Shown: piece after piece, positions 17,362-26,584 of the stretch | How the letters are laid out: each line of letters begins with the position of its first letter | Numbering within the stretch: position 1 is the stretch's first letter | Origin: JAAURB01 sp049647265 | GTDB taxonomy: Bacteria > Cyanobacteriota > Cyanobacteriia > Cyanobacteriales > Microcoleaceae | Direction of reading: 5' to 3' | DNA: 64,000 bases | Assembly (NCBI GenBank): GCA_049647265.1 | Contig: JBARXJ010000015.1 | Span: 247,008 to 311,007 of the forward strand | Notes under the pieces: generated by a model | Database searches by the model: none | Seen by the model: only the letters and a program-made list of their open reading frames with translations | What the model was told of the DNA's origin: nothing | Translations under genes and position numbers: made by a program

Positions 17362-19119
17362 TTAGGGCTGAATTAGGTTTTTTTCCGATTTACGATAACG
17401 AGCAATTAATCGACGGTGTTTAAATACTGGATACAATAACGTTCCTGTTAAAGAAGCACTGAGTCCTGCAATTGATAATAAAATGGCTGGGTTAACTAGA
17501 CTTGTTACAATTCCTGTGCCTAAAACACATCCTAATAGAATGCTGAGTAACAATGCGATTAACGCAATTCGATTTGGCGTAATGTCCTTTTCTAATAAGA
17601 ATTGACTGGGTAACCCAGTTGCGATTAGATTCAGCACTGGTGCAATTAATGCAAGAGGCATTGTACCTGCAATTACAAAAGAAATAAAACCCGTAATATC
17701 ATTTAACAAAAGCAGACCGCTCACCACACCTAATCCAGTCAAAAATATAATGGGACAAAATACTTTTAAAGCAAATTCTGTTACTTTCAAAGGGTAAGAT
17801 ACGAATATTATCGACCCTAACAATATGTACACAGCCATTGCAATTATTAGTCCGGTATTGGACAACTGCACTATCTCTGTACTCCCTATAATAATAACCG
17901 TCATTGTTGCCGAAAAAACTAACAGCCAGGAAATCCACTTATAGGGAAGAGGTTTAATCTTAACAGGTAACGGTGCTGTTTGAACTGCGATTGTTAGATA
18001 ATGGGTATCTGGTAATGCATTGGTGTGGAGAAGTAGCTGTCGCTCATAATACCAAGCTGCTGCTAATTTAGAGGTATCGATTTGCACCTGACATTTTACC
18101 GAATTACCCTTAAACTGAGGTGGTGAAAAGGAAATCCAAGCATGAGCATTCGGGGTATGGGGTGGATCTTGAAGATGAGGAGCAACTTCCCAATATCCCT
18201 CTAAAAGTGTATCGGGGATTGAGTTATCAATGCTAATCGTTTGTCTAAGCCGTTCCCCGAAGTGAGTGGCTTGAAACCAGAGAAAATCTGAACTTAATTT
18301 AACTTCTGGCACTCGAGAAATAGATGAAAGCTTCAGCGCTTGCAAGGCTGTTTCAGCATCGGAATAACGCTCCTTTAACCTCGGCTTAACCATTTTTTCT
18401 AACCAAGCAATCCACTTTAAACTTAATCGAGGAAGTAAATGTTTAAACTGAATTAGATAGGGATCGTCATCATCTGTTAAGTCTTGAATAGCGGTTGAGG
18501 GGGTAGCGGTGAGTAAACAAATTAAAGTGGCTCCTAATCCATATAAATCAGACGCTTCTGTGGGTTTACGCAATTGTTCAGGCGGAATAAAACCGGGAGT
18601 TCCTTTGAAAACACTACTATTTGAGACTTCTTGACTGCCAATTCGAGCAAACCCAAAATCAATCAAATAAACTTTAAGTTCATCATCGACTAGAATATTT
18701 TCAGGCTTAATATCTCTGTGAATAATAGGCGGAATTCTGTTTTGTAAATAGACTAAAATTTCTAATGCAGAGATTGCAATTTGCTTAACTTCTTCTGGAC
18801 TAAAGCTACGAGGGACTCCCAAGGATAATGCATCAATATATTCTTGCACCATACAGAACCCTTCTGGTGTTTCAAAAGCGCCTAAATAGCTGGGAATACC
18901 CGGATGATTGAGACCTTTTAAGATTTGAATCTCTTTTTCATAAGCATGAAACGCAGACCAATTTGAACCCGATTGAGCAAAACAAAATTGCTTTAAAACG
19001 ACTGGCTGTTTTGTATCGATAGTTGATGCTAGCCAAGTAATTCGCCCACCTTCTCGATTGCGTCCGAGTTCACGGATAATTTCATATCCTTGTGAATAGA
19101 AGGGGTGATGAGGGTTCAT
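17362..19119 (-). CDS. Membrane Ser/Thr protein kinase
   Basis: 585 residues. Residues about 12-270 are a Hanks-type kinase: ATP-binding Lys in VVLKQF (43), catalytic loop HRDIKPEN (His134-Asn141), DFG at about 154-156 and GTPGFIPPEQL in the activation/P+1 segment. The glycine-rich loop (GRNREGGRITWLA) is somewhat altered. About residues 270-400 form a soluble linker with beta character; the last ~190 residues hold about six hydrophobic helices (for example WISWLLVFSATMTVIIIGST, LGSIIFVSYPL, LIALLLSILLGCVLGTGIV). Kinase first and a multi-spanning C-terminus is less usual than a single-pass kinase. No phosphatase gene is adjacent. Confidence 0.92.
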   Translation of the reverse strand: MNPHHPFYSQGYEIIRELGRNREGGRITWLASTIDTKQPVVLKQFCFAQSGSNWSAFHAYEKEIQILKGLNHPGIPSYLGAFETPEGFCMVQEYIDALSLGVPRSFSPEEVKQIAISALEILVYLQNRIPPIIHRDIKPENILVDDELKVYLIDFGFARIGSQEVSNSSVFKGTPGFIPPEQLRKPTEASDLYGLGATLICLLTATPSTAIQDLTDDDDPYLIQFKHLLPRLSLKWIAWLEKMVKPRLKERYSDAETALQALKLSSISRVPEVKLSSDFLWFQATHFGERLRQTISIDNSIPDTLLEGYWEVAPHLQDPPHTPNAHAWISFSPPQFKGNSVKCQVQIDTSKLAAAWYYERQLLLHTNALPDTHYLTIAVQTAPLPVKIKPLPYKWISWLLVFSATMTVIIIGSTEIVQLSNTGLIIAMAVYILLGSIIFVSYPLKVTEFALKVFCPIIFLTGLGVVSGLLLLNDITGFISFVIAGTMPLALIAPVLNLIATGLPSQFLLEKDITPNRIALIALLLSILLGCVLGTGIVTSLVNPAILLSIAGLSASLTGTLLYPVFKHRRLIARYRKSEKNLIQP

Positions 19120-19246
19120 TGGGAATTGACCAGAATTACCATTATTTTGTAATCTTAGATCATACTATGTTAAAATGCATAATTAATCGGATATTGGTGA
19201 GGAGAAAAATTGATCGTTGTTAATTTCAGTCTCCCCATCAATCCGG

Positions 19247-19975
19247 TTAAACTGATTTAGAACGCTTCAAACTAACTCCACCCAATACACCGACTGTCAA
19301 TAAACCGAAGATCGAGAACGGTTCAGGAACTTCTACAGGATCAGGACGATCGGCTGCGTAAACAATAGATTGAACAATTTGAGAGTGATTATTTGCCACT
19401 TCTGAAAAGGTAACGGTTTCCATGCTACCATCTTCTAATTCTATGGTTAGGGCGACTCCAGCACGAGCAAAATCATCCCCATCATCTCTGACATCTTCGG
19501 TGAGAAAATCGGTTTCTGCGCCAAATTGAAAGGCATCTCCGATACCAAATGAACCTTCAGCAAAGCTAAGTTGCAACAGAGAAGTATCCCCATCTTCGGG
19601 TCTAAATGATCTGGCTAATACTTCACTACCTGGCAAGGAGGTAAAGGTAATATCCCCAGCTTCAACTCCTTGTAAAGAATCTAAATTGAGCGTCGGGGGA
19701 AAGCCTGAATAATCAAAATAGGCATCGTTATCACCACCCGCTGCTAAATCAATGAAAACCGATTTAACAAATACATCGGATGTATCACCCGCATCCTCAA
19801 TTGCGAAGCTAAAGAAATCTGGGTCGTTTTTATTATTATCCCCTTTGGCTTGGGCTACAAAACTCGCCGCCTCTGCTGTTGTGGCAATGCTTCCAACACA
19901 AAGTAAAGCAGACAAAAAAGTAAGTGATAATGTTTGTATCCGATTAATCACGGTTTTGACTCCAGCAGTTAACAT
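19247..19975 (-). CDS. Secreted PEP-CTERM-type protein
   Basis: 242 residues from ATG 19975 (a TTG one codon upstream is also in frame). The N-terminal signal peptide spans about 12-38 (LSLTFLSALLCVGSIATTAEA). The C-terminus is a PEP-CTERM sorting signal: VPEP, a hydrophobic helix SIFGLLTVGVLGGV, then basic LKRSKSV. PEP-CTERM proteins are processed by exosortase-type enzymes and usually end up in the outer envelope or extracellular matrix. The mature part is acidic, Asp-rich and beta-predicted (DNDAYFDYSGFPPTLNLDSL); substrate and ligand are unknown. No exosortase gene is in the window. Confidence 0.85.
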   Translation of the reverse strand: MLTAGVKTVINRIQTLSLTFLSALLCVGSIATTAEAASFVAQAKGDNNKNDPDFFSFAIEDAGDTSDVFVKSVFIDLAAGGDNDAYFDYSGFPPTLNLDSLQGVEAGDITFTSLPGSEVLARSFRPEDGDTSLLQLSFAEGSFGIGDAFQFGAETDFLTEDVRDDGDDFARAGVALTIELEDGSMETVTFSEVANNHSQIVQSIVYAADRPDPVEVPEPFSIFGLLTVGVLGGVSLKRSKSV

Positions 19976-20252
19976 CAAGCTTTACTCAACAGTGCTAGTC
20001 AGTAGAGACTTGATTTAGCAAATGATCTTTTCAGTCTGAAAGACACAGGGTTTGAGATAACATCCTTTATAAGTTACTCTTGAAAGAAGTTATAACTCAT
20101 CATATATCCGTAATCCTACGGAAAATTATGCCATATTTTTGAGAAGAATGTCGAGGTGAATCTCGTGACTTTACCGAAGCTTTACAATTGAACCCGAATA
20201 ACGATAGAAAATTAGGGCGCACTCAATGCGCCCCGAAGTTAGAAGTGAAAAA

Positions 20253-21737
20253 TTAGGAATTTAGCTTTTTGCCGAGAAGTTGGTTTGTTAGCTTCGGATC
20301 GGCTCGTCCAGAGGTTTTCTTCATAATTTGCCCAACGAAAAATCCTTGCAATTTTGTTTTACCATTGCGATATTGTTCAACTTTATCGGCATTTTCCGTC
20401 AAAACTTGATCGATAATGGCTTCTAATTCATTCGTATCCGAAATTTGGATCAGTCCTTTTTTCTCGACTAATGCTTTCGGAGAACCGCCTTGAGATAACA
20501 GTTCGGGTAGAATATCTTTGGCAATTTTACCGCTAATTGTTTTTTCTTCAATCAAGGTAATTAACTCTGCCAATGCTTCGGGTTTGAGGGCAATATCGTT
20601 GACATTTAACTTCTCATTTTTCAGATATGCTGTAATATCTCCCATCACCCAGTTAGCGGCTTGTTTTTTGTCTCCACCCGCCTTAACTGTGGCTTCAAAA
20701 TATTCTGCGATGGATTGATCTTCGGTTAACAGCCGAGTATCATAAGCAGATAATTCTAATTCCGTCTGATAACGATGACGTTTTGCTACCGGAAGTTCAG
20801 GTAATAAAGATTTCCATTCTTCTAATTGTTCAGGAGAAACTTCAATCGGAGGCAGATCGGGTTCGGGGAAATAACGATAGTCACTGGAACCTTCTTTGAC
20901 TCGCATACTAATCGTTCGTTGGCTGTTTTCTTCCCAAAGTCGTGTTTCTTGAAAAATGGGTTCTCCCGTTTCCAAAGCCGTAATTTGCCGTTGAATTTCA
21001 TGGTCAATAGCGCGTTGAATTGCACTAAAGGAATTCATATTTTTAATTTCTACCTTCGTGCCAAATTCTGCTTGCCCGACTGGACGCACTGAAATGTTGA
21101 CATCACAACGCAGAGAGCCTTCTTGCATATTACCATCACTCACCCCTAAATAGCGGACAATGCGACGAATTTCTTGGGCATATTCTGCTGCTTCTAAACC
21201 CGAACGAATATCCGGTTCAGAGACAATTTCAACCAGTGGAATTCCAGCTCGATTATAATCGACTAAAGAGTAAGTTGAACCCGACAGGCGATCGCTTCCG
21301 CCATGAACCAATTTTCCCGCGTCTTCTTCCATATGTAAACGGGTAATTCCGATTTTTTTCCGAGTAGCCGTTCCCGCCTCATCCACCATTTCAATTTCTA
21401 CCCAACCTTCGGTGGCAATGGGTAAATCATATTGAGAAATTTGGTAATTTTTGGGTAAATCCGGGTAAAAGTATTGTTTGCGATCAAATTTGCTGTATGA
21501 TGCAATTTGGCAGTTTAATGCTAATCCGGCTTTGACAGCGTACTCTAGCACTTTCTGGTTGAGGACGGGCAACACGCCAGGAAGTCCGAGGCAAATCGGA
21601 TCGATGTTGGTATTGGGATCAGCCTGAAACTGAGTGGAAGAACTCGAAAAGATTTTCGTTTCAGTACTCAGTTGACAGTGGGTTTCTAAGCCGATGACGG
21701 CTTCATATTCAGTTTTTGCAGGTGCAGCAGTAGTCAT
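20253..21737 (-). CDS. gatB: Aspartyl/glutamyl-tRNA amidotransferase subunit B
   Basis: 494-residue GatB of the GatCAB complex, which converts Glu-tRNA(Gln) (and Asp-tRNA(Asn)) to the amidated form in organisms without the full synthetase set. Motifs include YEAVIGLETHCQLSTETKIF at the N-terminus, LPGVLPVLNQ, KFDRKQYFYPDLPKNYQISQ, DYNRAGIPLVEIVSEPD and EGSLRCDVNISVRP; the C-terminal YqeY-like helical domain ends MKKTSGRADPKLTNQLLGKKL. It is full length. gatA and gatC are not adjacent, as is usual in cyanobacteria. Confidence 0.97.
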   Translation of the reverse strand: MTTAAPAKTEYEAVIGLETHCQLSTETKIFSSSSTQFQADPNTNIDPICLGLPGVLPVLNQKVLEYAVKAGLALNCQIASYSKFDRKQYFYPDLPKNYQISQYDLPIATEGWVEIEMVDEAGTATRKKIGITRLHMEEDAGKLVHGGSDRLSGSTYSLVDYNRAGIPLVEIVSEPDIRSGLEAAEYAQEIRRIVRYLGVSDGNMQEGSLRCDVNISVRPVGQAEFGTKVEIKNMNSFSAIQRAIDHEIQRQITALETGEPIFQETRLWEENSQRTISMRVKEGSSDYRYFPEPDLPPIEVSPEQLEEWKSLLPELPVAKRHRYQTELELSAYDTRLLTEDQSIAEYFEATVKAGGDKKQAANWVMGDITAYLKNEKLNVNDIALKPEALAELITLIEEKTISGKIAKDILPELLSQGGSPKALVEKKGLIQISDTNELEAIIDQVLTENADKVEQYRNGKTKLQGFFVGQIMKKTSGRADPKLTNQLLGKKLNS

Positions 21738-21886
21738 AGACTCAAAACGATTGAGTAACAGTTAGATTCTATTTTAGCGCTCTTGCGTTCCCGTTTCCGG
21801 TTATACTAATAAAAATAGAAAAAAATAGTTGATTTTGGGATTGTTGATTAAAGACGGGATATTATTAGGTCATGAGGACTTGAACA

Positions 21887-23980
21887 ATGAGCAAACATCA
21901 CCTCGATCCGAATTTCTCTCCAGAAGATTTAAGTCCTAGTTCTTTTTATCATCATTTCTTATCGGTTGAGACGACTCACCCGATGCATAGTATCGTTGAA
22001 GATTTAAAAAAATTAATTTTAGGATTCAATATTAATGATATTGAAACATTAAAGCAGCAAGTTTTACTCCTCAGTGAACCACCTCAAGCGCTTGATTCTG
22101 AGGAATTAAAAGCATTGCACACAGAAGTTGAATCTCAGTTAAATTCTTTTGAACATAAACTGCAAGATTCGGCTTATTTAACTGAATTAATGGTTCCTTG
22201 CATTACAGAAATTTTGAATCAAAGAATTCGACAATCAAAAACAGAAGTCATTCAGACTTTATTACCGATCATTGATGAATTAGTGCGGTTAAAATCCCAA
22301 GAAAATCGTCAGGAAATGAGTCAGGCGATCGCCAGTTTAATTCCCTTAGCAATTCAATATCAAATTAAAAATTCACCGAAAGAAATGGCGCAAGCAATTG
22401 CACCGGAAATGGGAGCCGCTATTCAAGAACAAATTCGTTTAGATCAAGAAGAAATTGTTCAAGCTTTAGCGCCTACGATGGGAAAAGCGATACAAGAACA
22501 AATCATTTTAGAACGAGATGCAATGGTAGATGCATTGTATCCAGTCATTGGTACTACAATTACTCGCTATTTATCAGAAGCCTTACGAGAAATTAATCAA
22601 AAAATAGAAACGGCTTTAAGTTTGCAAGGGGTTCAACGTAAAATTAAAGCGAAGATGCAGGGTGTTTCTGAAGCAGAATTAATTTTAACTGAAGCCATGC
22701 GCTGTTCTGTACAAGCTGTGCTTTTAATTCATAAAGCTTCAGGATTATTAATTACAGAAATACAACAAGAAGGAAGATCTAAGTTAGATTCTGATATGCT
22801 GGCGGGAATGTTAACAGCTATTCGGAGTTTTGTGAATGATTGTATGACAAATAATCCAGAACATAGAGAATTAAGCGAGATTGAGTATGGAGATTCTCGG
22901 ATATTAATTGAAGTGGCAGGATACTGTTATCTGGCTGTAATTATGCAAGGAGAACCCCATCAAAGGCTGATTCAACAAATCCGTCAAACGTTAACGAATA
23001 TTATTCAACAGTATAGTCAAGTGATTCAAGATTTTGATGGAGATCAAGAGAAGATTCCGATTCACCTCAAACAACAGCTTCTACCCTTAATTGTAAAAAA
23101 TGAGCCGCCGCCAAAATCTCAAAAACCGATTTACTTAATGGTATTATTATTGCTACTTTTAGGGTTTATTTTTGTTCCCTGGCAAATGGTAGAAGCCAGA
23201 CGCAGAGAAACTCGTCAAGCTGAAATTAATGCAGTCGAAGTATTAGCAAATCAGCCAGAATTAGCACTGTATCGTTTGGATGTAGAAGCCGATCAAGCAG
23301 ATGAAGCTATTCGTGTGAGTGGAAAAGTTCCTAATCAACAACTCCGTCAGCAGGTGGAAAGCACTATCCAACAAGCTTTACCCAATTGGAATATAGAAAA
23401 TAATATTGTCGCCGTAAAAGCGATTCCTAACTCGGAAACAGTCGCAGGAGAAATACAACAGCTTACCGCAGCTTTAAATCAAATGAAGGGAATTTCTATT
23501 GCAACAGAGTATAATTCTCCCAAAATGCGTTTAACAGGAACAGTCATTCAGCCAGAAGATGTTGAAAATATCATCGCAGCGTTTGAACAAATTAAGGGAG
23601 TTGAATCCATTAATAGTCAGTTAACAATTGAACCGTTCCCCATTGCAACCCGTCTCTATTTTAACTTAAAATCAGCCAAAATTATAGAGCGGGATTTAGA
23701 AGAAAAAATTCGTCTCATGGCTCAGTATTTAAAGAGATATCCCCAGCTTCAAGTTAAGATAGTCGGCTATAAAGATAGACGAGAAAAAGGTCAATATAAT
23801 CAGATCGGATTAAAGCGATCGCAGGCTGTACAAACGGCTTTAGAAAGCTATGGTATAGATCGTAGACGTATAGAAACCACTCAAGCCTCTGGAATTCCAC
23901 CGGGTGTTAGTAAAAATCAACCTCAATGGTTAAACCGAACTGTTATGATTGAAATTATCAAAAATGATTCTAATCGTTAA
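21887..23980 (+). CDS. Roadblock-like / BON / OmpA-domain membrane protein (first gene of GTPase operon)
   Basis: 697 residues. About 40-145 is helical; about 145-230 holds roughly 24-residue repeats (MAQAIAPEMGAAIQEQI, IVQALAPTMGKAIQEQI, MVDALYPVIGTTI). About 268-385 resembles a roadblock/longin-type fold: LLIHKASGLLI, LDSDMLAGMLTAIRSF, ELSEIEYGDSRILIE, CYLAVIMQGE. One transmembrane helix lies at about 415-435 (YLMVLLLLLLGFIFVPW). Two BON-like alpha/beta domains follow (about 445-512 and 520-585), then an OmpA-like peptidoglycan-binding domain (about 600-692, ...QWLNRTVMIEI). The topology suggests a cytoplasmic N-part and periplasmic C-part. A Rab-like GTPase starts 24 bp downstream; roadblock domains commonly bind such GTPases, so they probably work together (inference). 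Confidence 0.8.
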   Translation: MSKHHLDPNFSPEDLSPSSFYHHFLSVETTHPMHSIVEDLKKLILGFNINDIETLKQQVLLLSEPPQALDSEELKALHTEVESQLNSFEHKLQDSAYLTELMVPCITEILNQRIRQSKTEVIQTLLPIIDELVRLKSQENRQEMSQAIASLIPLAIQYQIKNSPKEMAQAIAPEMGAAIQEQIRLDQEEIVQALAPTMGKAIQEQIILERDAMVDALYPVIGTTITRYLSEALREINQKIETALSLQGVQRKIKAKMQGVSEAELILTEAMRCSVQAVLLIHKASGLLITEIQQEGRSKLDSDMLAGMLTAIRSFVNDCMTNNPEHRELSEIEYGDSRILIEVAGYCYLAVIMQGEPHQRLIQQIRQTLTNIIQQYSQVIQDFDGDQEKIPIHLKQQLLPLIVKNEPPPKSQKPIYLMVLLLLLLGFIFVPWQMVEARRRETRQAEINAVEVLANQPELALYRLDVEADQADEAIRVSGKVPNQQLRQQVESTIQQALPNWNIENNIVAVKAIPNSETVAGEIQQLTAALNQMKGISIATEYNSPKMRLTGTVIQPEDVENIIAAFEQIKGVESINSQLTIEPFPIATRLYFNLKSAKIIERDLEEKIRLMAQYLKRYPQLQVKIVGYKDRREKGQYNQIGLKRSQAVQTALESYGIDRRRIETTQASGIPPGVSKNQPQWLNRTVMIEIIKNDSNR

Positions 23981-24004
23981 GCAGGAGTTAACTAAAGTAT
24001 ATAT

Positions 24005-24523
24005 ATGATTTATAAAAAAATCTGCCTGATTGGTGATTTTGCAGTTGGGAAAACAAGCTTAGTTCGTCGGTTTGTCGATCGGCAATTTAGCGATCAATAT
24101 CTTTCTACCATTGGGGTGAAAATTTCTCGAAAAAAGATTGACTTACCCTCAGCAGAAGTGGATAATCCTCGTTTAATTCAGTTGATGATTTGGGATATTG
24201 AAGGTCAAACTCGATTTAAAGAAATTGCGCCGAGTTATCTACAAGGAGCAAGTGGTGCGATCATTGTTGCCGATCTGAGTCGTTATGATACGATTAATCA
24301 TCTTTCTCAACATATCGACTTATTTTTATCAATTAATCCTCAGGGAGTGATTGTCATTGCTTTTAATAAAAGTGATTTAGTCAAATCTGAATTGATTGAC
24401 CAACAAGCTCAAAATAATATCTTATTGAAAAATGAAAAAATAACATCTGTTTACCAGACTTCCGCTAAACTCGGGAGTTATGTAGATGAAATGTTTAGTG
24501 ATTTAGCTAACCACTTAATTTGA
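24005..24523 (+). CDS. Rab/Ras-like small GTPase
   Basis: 172 residues of Ras superfamily layout: G1 GDFAVGKTSL, switch I around STIGVKISRKKI (Thr as G2), G3 WDIEGQ, G4 NKSD and G5-like TSAKLG. The order FAVGKTSLVRRFVDRQFSDQYLSTIG looks strikingly like eukaryotic Rab proteins. The G3 Gln (equivalent of Ras Gln61) is present, so intrinsic hydrolysis should be possible. There is no C-terminal Cys prenylation motif. It sits 24 bp after the roadblock-like/OmpA gene and about 60 bp before the PAS-GAF-GGDEF gene, all on the same strand, suggesting one operon in which the GTPase is a cytoplasmic switch. Confidence 0.9.
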   Translation: MIYKKICLIGDFAVGKTSLVRRFVDRQFSDQYLSTIGVKISRKKIDLPSAEVDNPRLIQLMIWDIEGQTRFKEIAPSYLQGASGAIIVADLSRYDTINHLSQHIDLFLSINPQGVIVIAFNKSDLVKSELIDQQAQNNILLKNEKITSVYQTSAKLGSYVDEMFSDLANHLI

Positions 24524-24583
24524 TCGGAAAGTATTAAATTTATTAAGATTTTAGAAAAAACAAGTTAAATTTATATAATTATT

Positions 24584-26455
24584 ATGAACTCTACTATTAA
24601 TCAATGGATAAGTTCTAAAAAAATTGAATATCTTACCTTAAATTCTGAGTTTAAAATTGTAGAGCATTCCAATCAAATCGATTTATTTTCTGACTCAACC
24701 GAACAAGCTACAGATGGAGAAGATAGCCGTCAATACTTCCCGGAACTAGTGGGTCTAGAAGAAGTAATGAAGGATATTGTACAGGTAAAAATTAGTCATT
24801 TTGCTCTAAAAAATGTCTGTATAGACTCAGAAAAAACTTCTATTTTATATCGAGATATCCATGCGTTTAAAAATATTCCTCAAGAAACAGATTTAGCGGG
24901 TGATATTTTAATTGTGTTTGAGGAAAGCACTCAGCAAAGTTTAGAAGAACATAAGCTCAGTCAAATTATCAAAGTTCATGATTATACAGTTAGCTATTTT
25001 AGTCAGGGAATTAATCTTGAATATTTAGAGCCTATTTTTAATTCATTAGTTGACTTTTTTATTATTACGGACGAGGCGGGAAATATTGATTTTATTAACT
25101 CAGCAACAATTAGAGCTTTAGGATACTCTGAACATGAATTGCTACATCAACCTATTTATAAGATATTTCAAGGATCGCAGTTAATATTTCCGACAAATTT
25201 ATTACAACTCGATAATACCAGTCAGCTTTTAAAAAATATAGATATCAACTGCCAAACGAAATCAGGCGATCTAACTCCCGTTTCATTTTCCTGTTCTCCC
25301 CTGTATAATTCTTCTTATCCTCAGCAAAAATTCATTTGGGTGGGTCGTGATATTACCGATCAAAAACAGTTTGATCAACAATTACGGCAGCAAGTCGAGC
25401 AAACTCGATTTTTAGGAAATATTACCCAAAGAATTCGTCAATCTTTGAGCCTAGAAGTTATATTAAAAACCACAACTACTGAAATTCAGCCGTTACTACA
25501 AACCGATAAGGTTTTATTTTATCAATTTTATACGGATAAAACTCAACAACTTCAAGTAGAAAATATTGCTTCAAATGCGACGAATCATTTTCATCCAGTT
25601 GAATTAGAAGAACTACTCACTCAGCATCTTTTGTCTAATTTATCTCAGGGAAAGGTATGCTATTTACCAGATATTAACCGAGCCGAGTTCGATGCAGACT
25701 TTAAATATAGATTGCATCAGTTAGATATTTTAGCATTACTCATTATTCCAATTTTTACCCATACTGATTCCTCCGCCTCTTTATGGGGAACTTTAGTCAT
25801 TACCTACCATACACCGAATCCTCCTAACTGGGATAGAGAAAAAGTTAACTTATTAAAAAAACTCGCCTCTCAGTTAACGGTTGCCATTCAACAATCTCAA
25901 CTGTATGAGGAATTGCAGCAAAAAAATCAAGAATTAGAATCTCTGTCTGTGACCGATAGTTTAACGCAGATTGCCAATCGTTATGACTTTAATCAAACCT
26001 TAGAACAAGAGTGGCGAAGATTGGGTCGAGAAGCAACATTTTTATCTATTATTCTGGGAGATATTGACTACTTTAAACAATATAATGATACCTATGGTTA
26101 CCCCGCCGGGGATGCTTGTTTACAACTGATTGCTTCTGCCCTAAAAGATACAATCAAACGACCCGCAGACAAAGTGGCGCGTTATGGTAGTGATGAATTT
26201 GCCTTAATTTTACCGAATACAGACCCAGAGGGAGCATTACGGGTGGCAAAATCTATTTTAAATCGAATTAAAGCCCTGCAAATTCCCCATAGTAACTCTG
26301 CGGTAGCTGAATACCTCACCATCAGTTTAGGAGTCGCTAGCCTATTACCGACGCAACTTTCGACCTCAGAATCTTTAATGCAGATGGCAGATCGGGCACT
26401 TTTAACGGCTAAACAGCATGGACGCGATCGCATTTTTGCCCTGACAGAAGAGTAA
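24584..26455 (+). CDS. PAS-GAF-GGDEF protein (putative diguanylate cyclase, GSDEF motif)
   Basis: 623 residues. About 1-140 is an unassigned N-terminal domain; about 148-262 a PAS domain (FFIITDEAGNIDFINSATIRALGYSEHELL ... FIWVGRDITDQKQF, shown here in part); about 280-440 a GAF domain of phytochrome-like type, but with no Cys-His pair at the usual bilin site (FKYRLHQLDILALL), so a bilin is unlikely. About 453-620 is a GGDEF domain (LTQIANRYDF, GDIDYFKQYND, then RYGSDEFALIL). The active-site loop reads GSDEF (535-539) instead of GGDEF, so cyclase activity is uncertain. No EAL domain. Third gene of the putative GTPase operon. Confidence 0.88.
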   Translation: MNSTINQWISSKKIEYLTLNSEFKIVEHSNQIDLFSDSTEQATDGEDSRQYFPELVGLEEVMKDIVQVKISHFALKNVCIDSEKTSILYRDIHAFKNIPQETDLAGDILIVFEESTQQSLEEHKLSQIIKVHDYTVSYFSQGINLEYLEPIFNSLVDFFIITDEAGNIDFINSATIRALGYSEHELLHQPIYKIFQGSQLIFPTNLLQLDNTSQLLKNIDINCQTKSGDLTPVSFSCSPLYNSSYPQQKFIWVGRDITDQKQFDQQLRQQVEQTRFLGNITQRIRQSLSLEVILKTTTTEIQPLLQTDKVLFYQFYTDKTQQLQVENIASNATNHFHPVELEELLTQHLLSNLSQGKVCYLPDINRAEFDADFKYRLHQLDILALLIIPIFTHTDSSASLWGTLVITYHTPNPPNWDREKVNLLKKLASQLTVAIQQSQLYEELQQKNQELESLSVTDSLTQIANRYDFNQTLEQEWRRLGREATFLSIILGDIDYFKQYNDTYGYPAGDACLQLIASALKDTIKRPADKVARYGSDEFALILPNTDPEGALRVAKSILNRIKALQIPHSNSAVAEYLTISLGVASLLPTQLSTSESLMQMADRALLTAKQHGRDRIFALTEE

Positions 26456-26524
26456 TTTGTCTTGTTATTCGTCCTTGGTCGTTAGTTTTTGATTCTTGTG
26501 ATTATTTGTTGTTTCTCAGGCGCA

Positions 26525-26544
26525 GAGACGCGATACGTTGTCTC
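26525..26544. repeat. GAGAC/GTCTC inverted repeat, degenerate copy
   Basis: GAGAC at 26525-26529 pairs with GTCTC at 26540-26544, between the convergent GGDEF and recR genes. It is followed by a CTCAAA...AATAACGAACAACAA string shared with about 8380-8411. Related to the hairpins at 10497-10519 and 29639-29660; it may double as a terminator. Confidence 0.5.
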
Positions 26545-26584
26545 CTCAAACAACCAATAACGAACAACAAGTAACAAATCACCT

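Noticed and set aside
25400..25920. Bilin-binding photoreceptor in the PAS-GAF-GGDEF protein
   Set aside because: The GAF domain lacks the Cys-His pair at the usual chromophore site.
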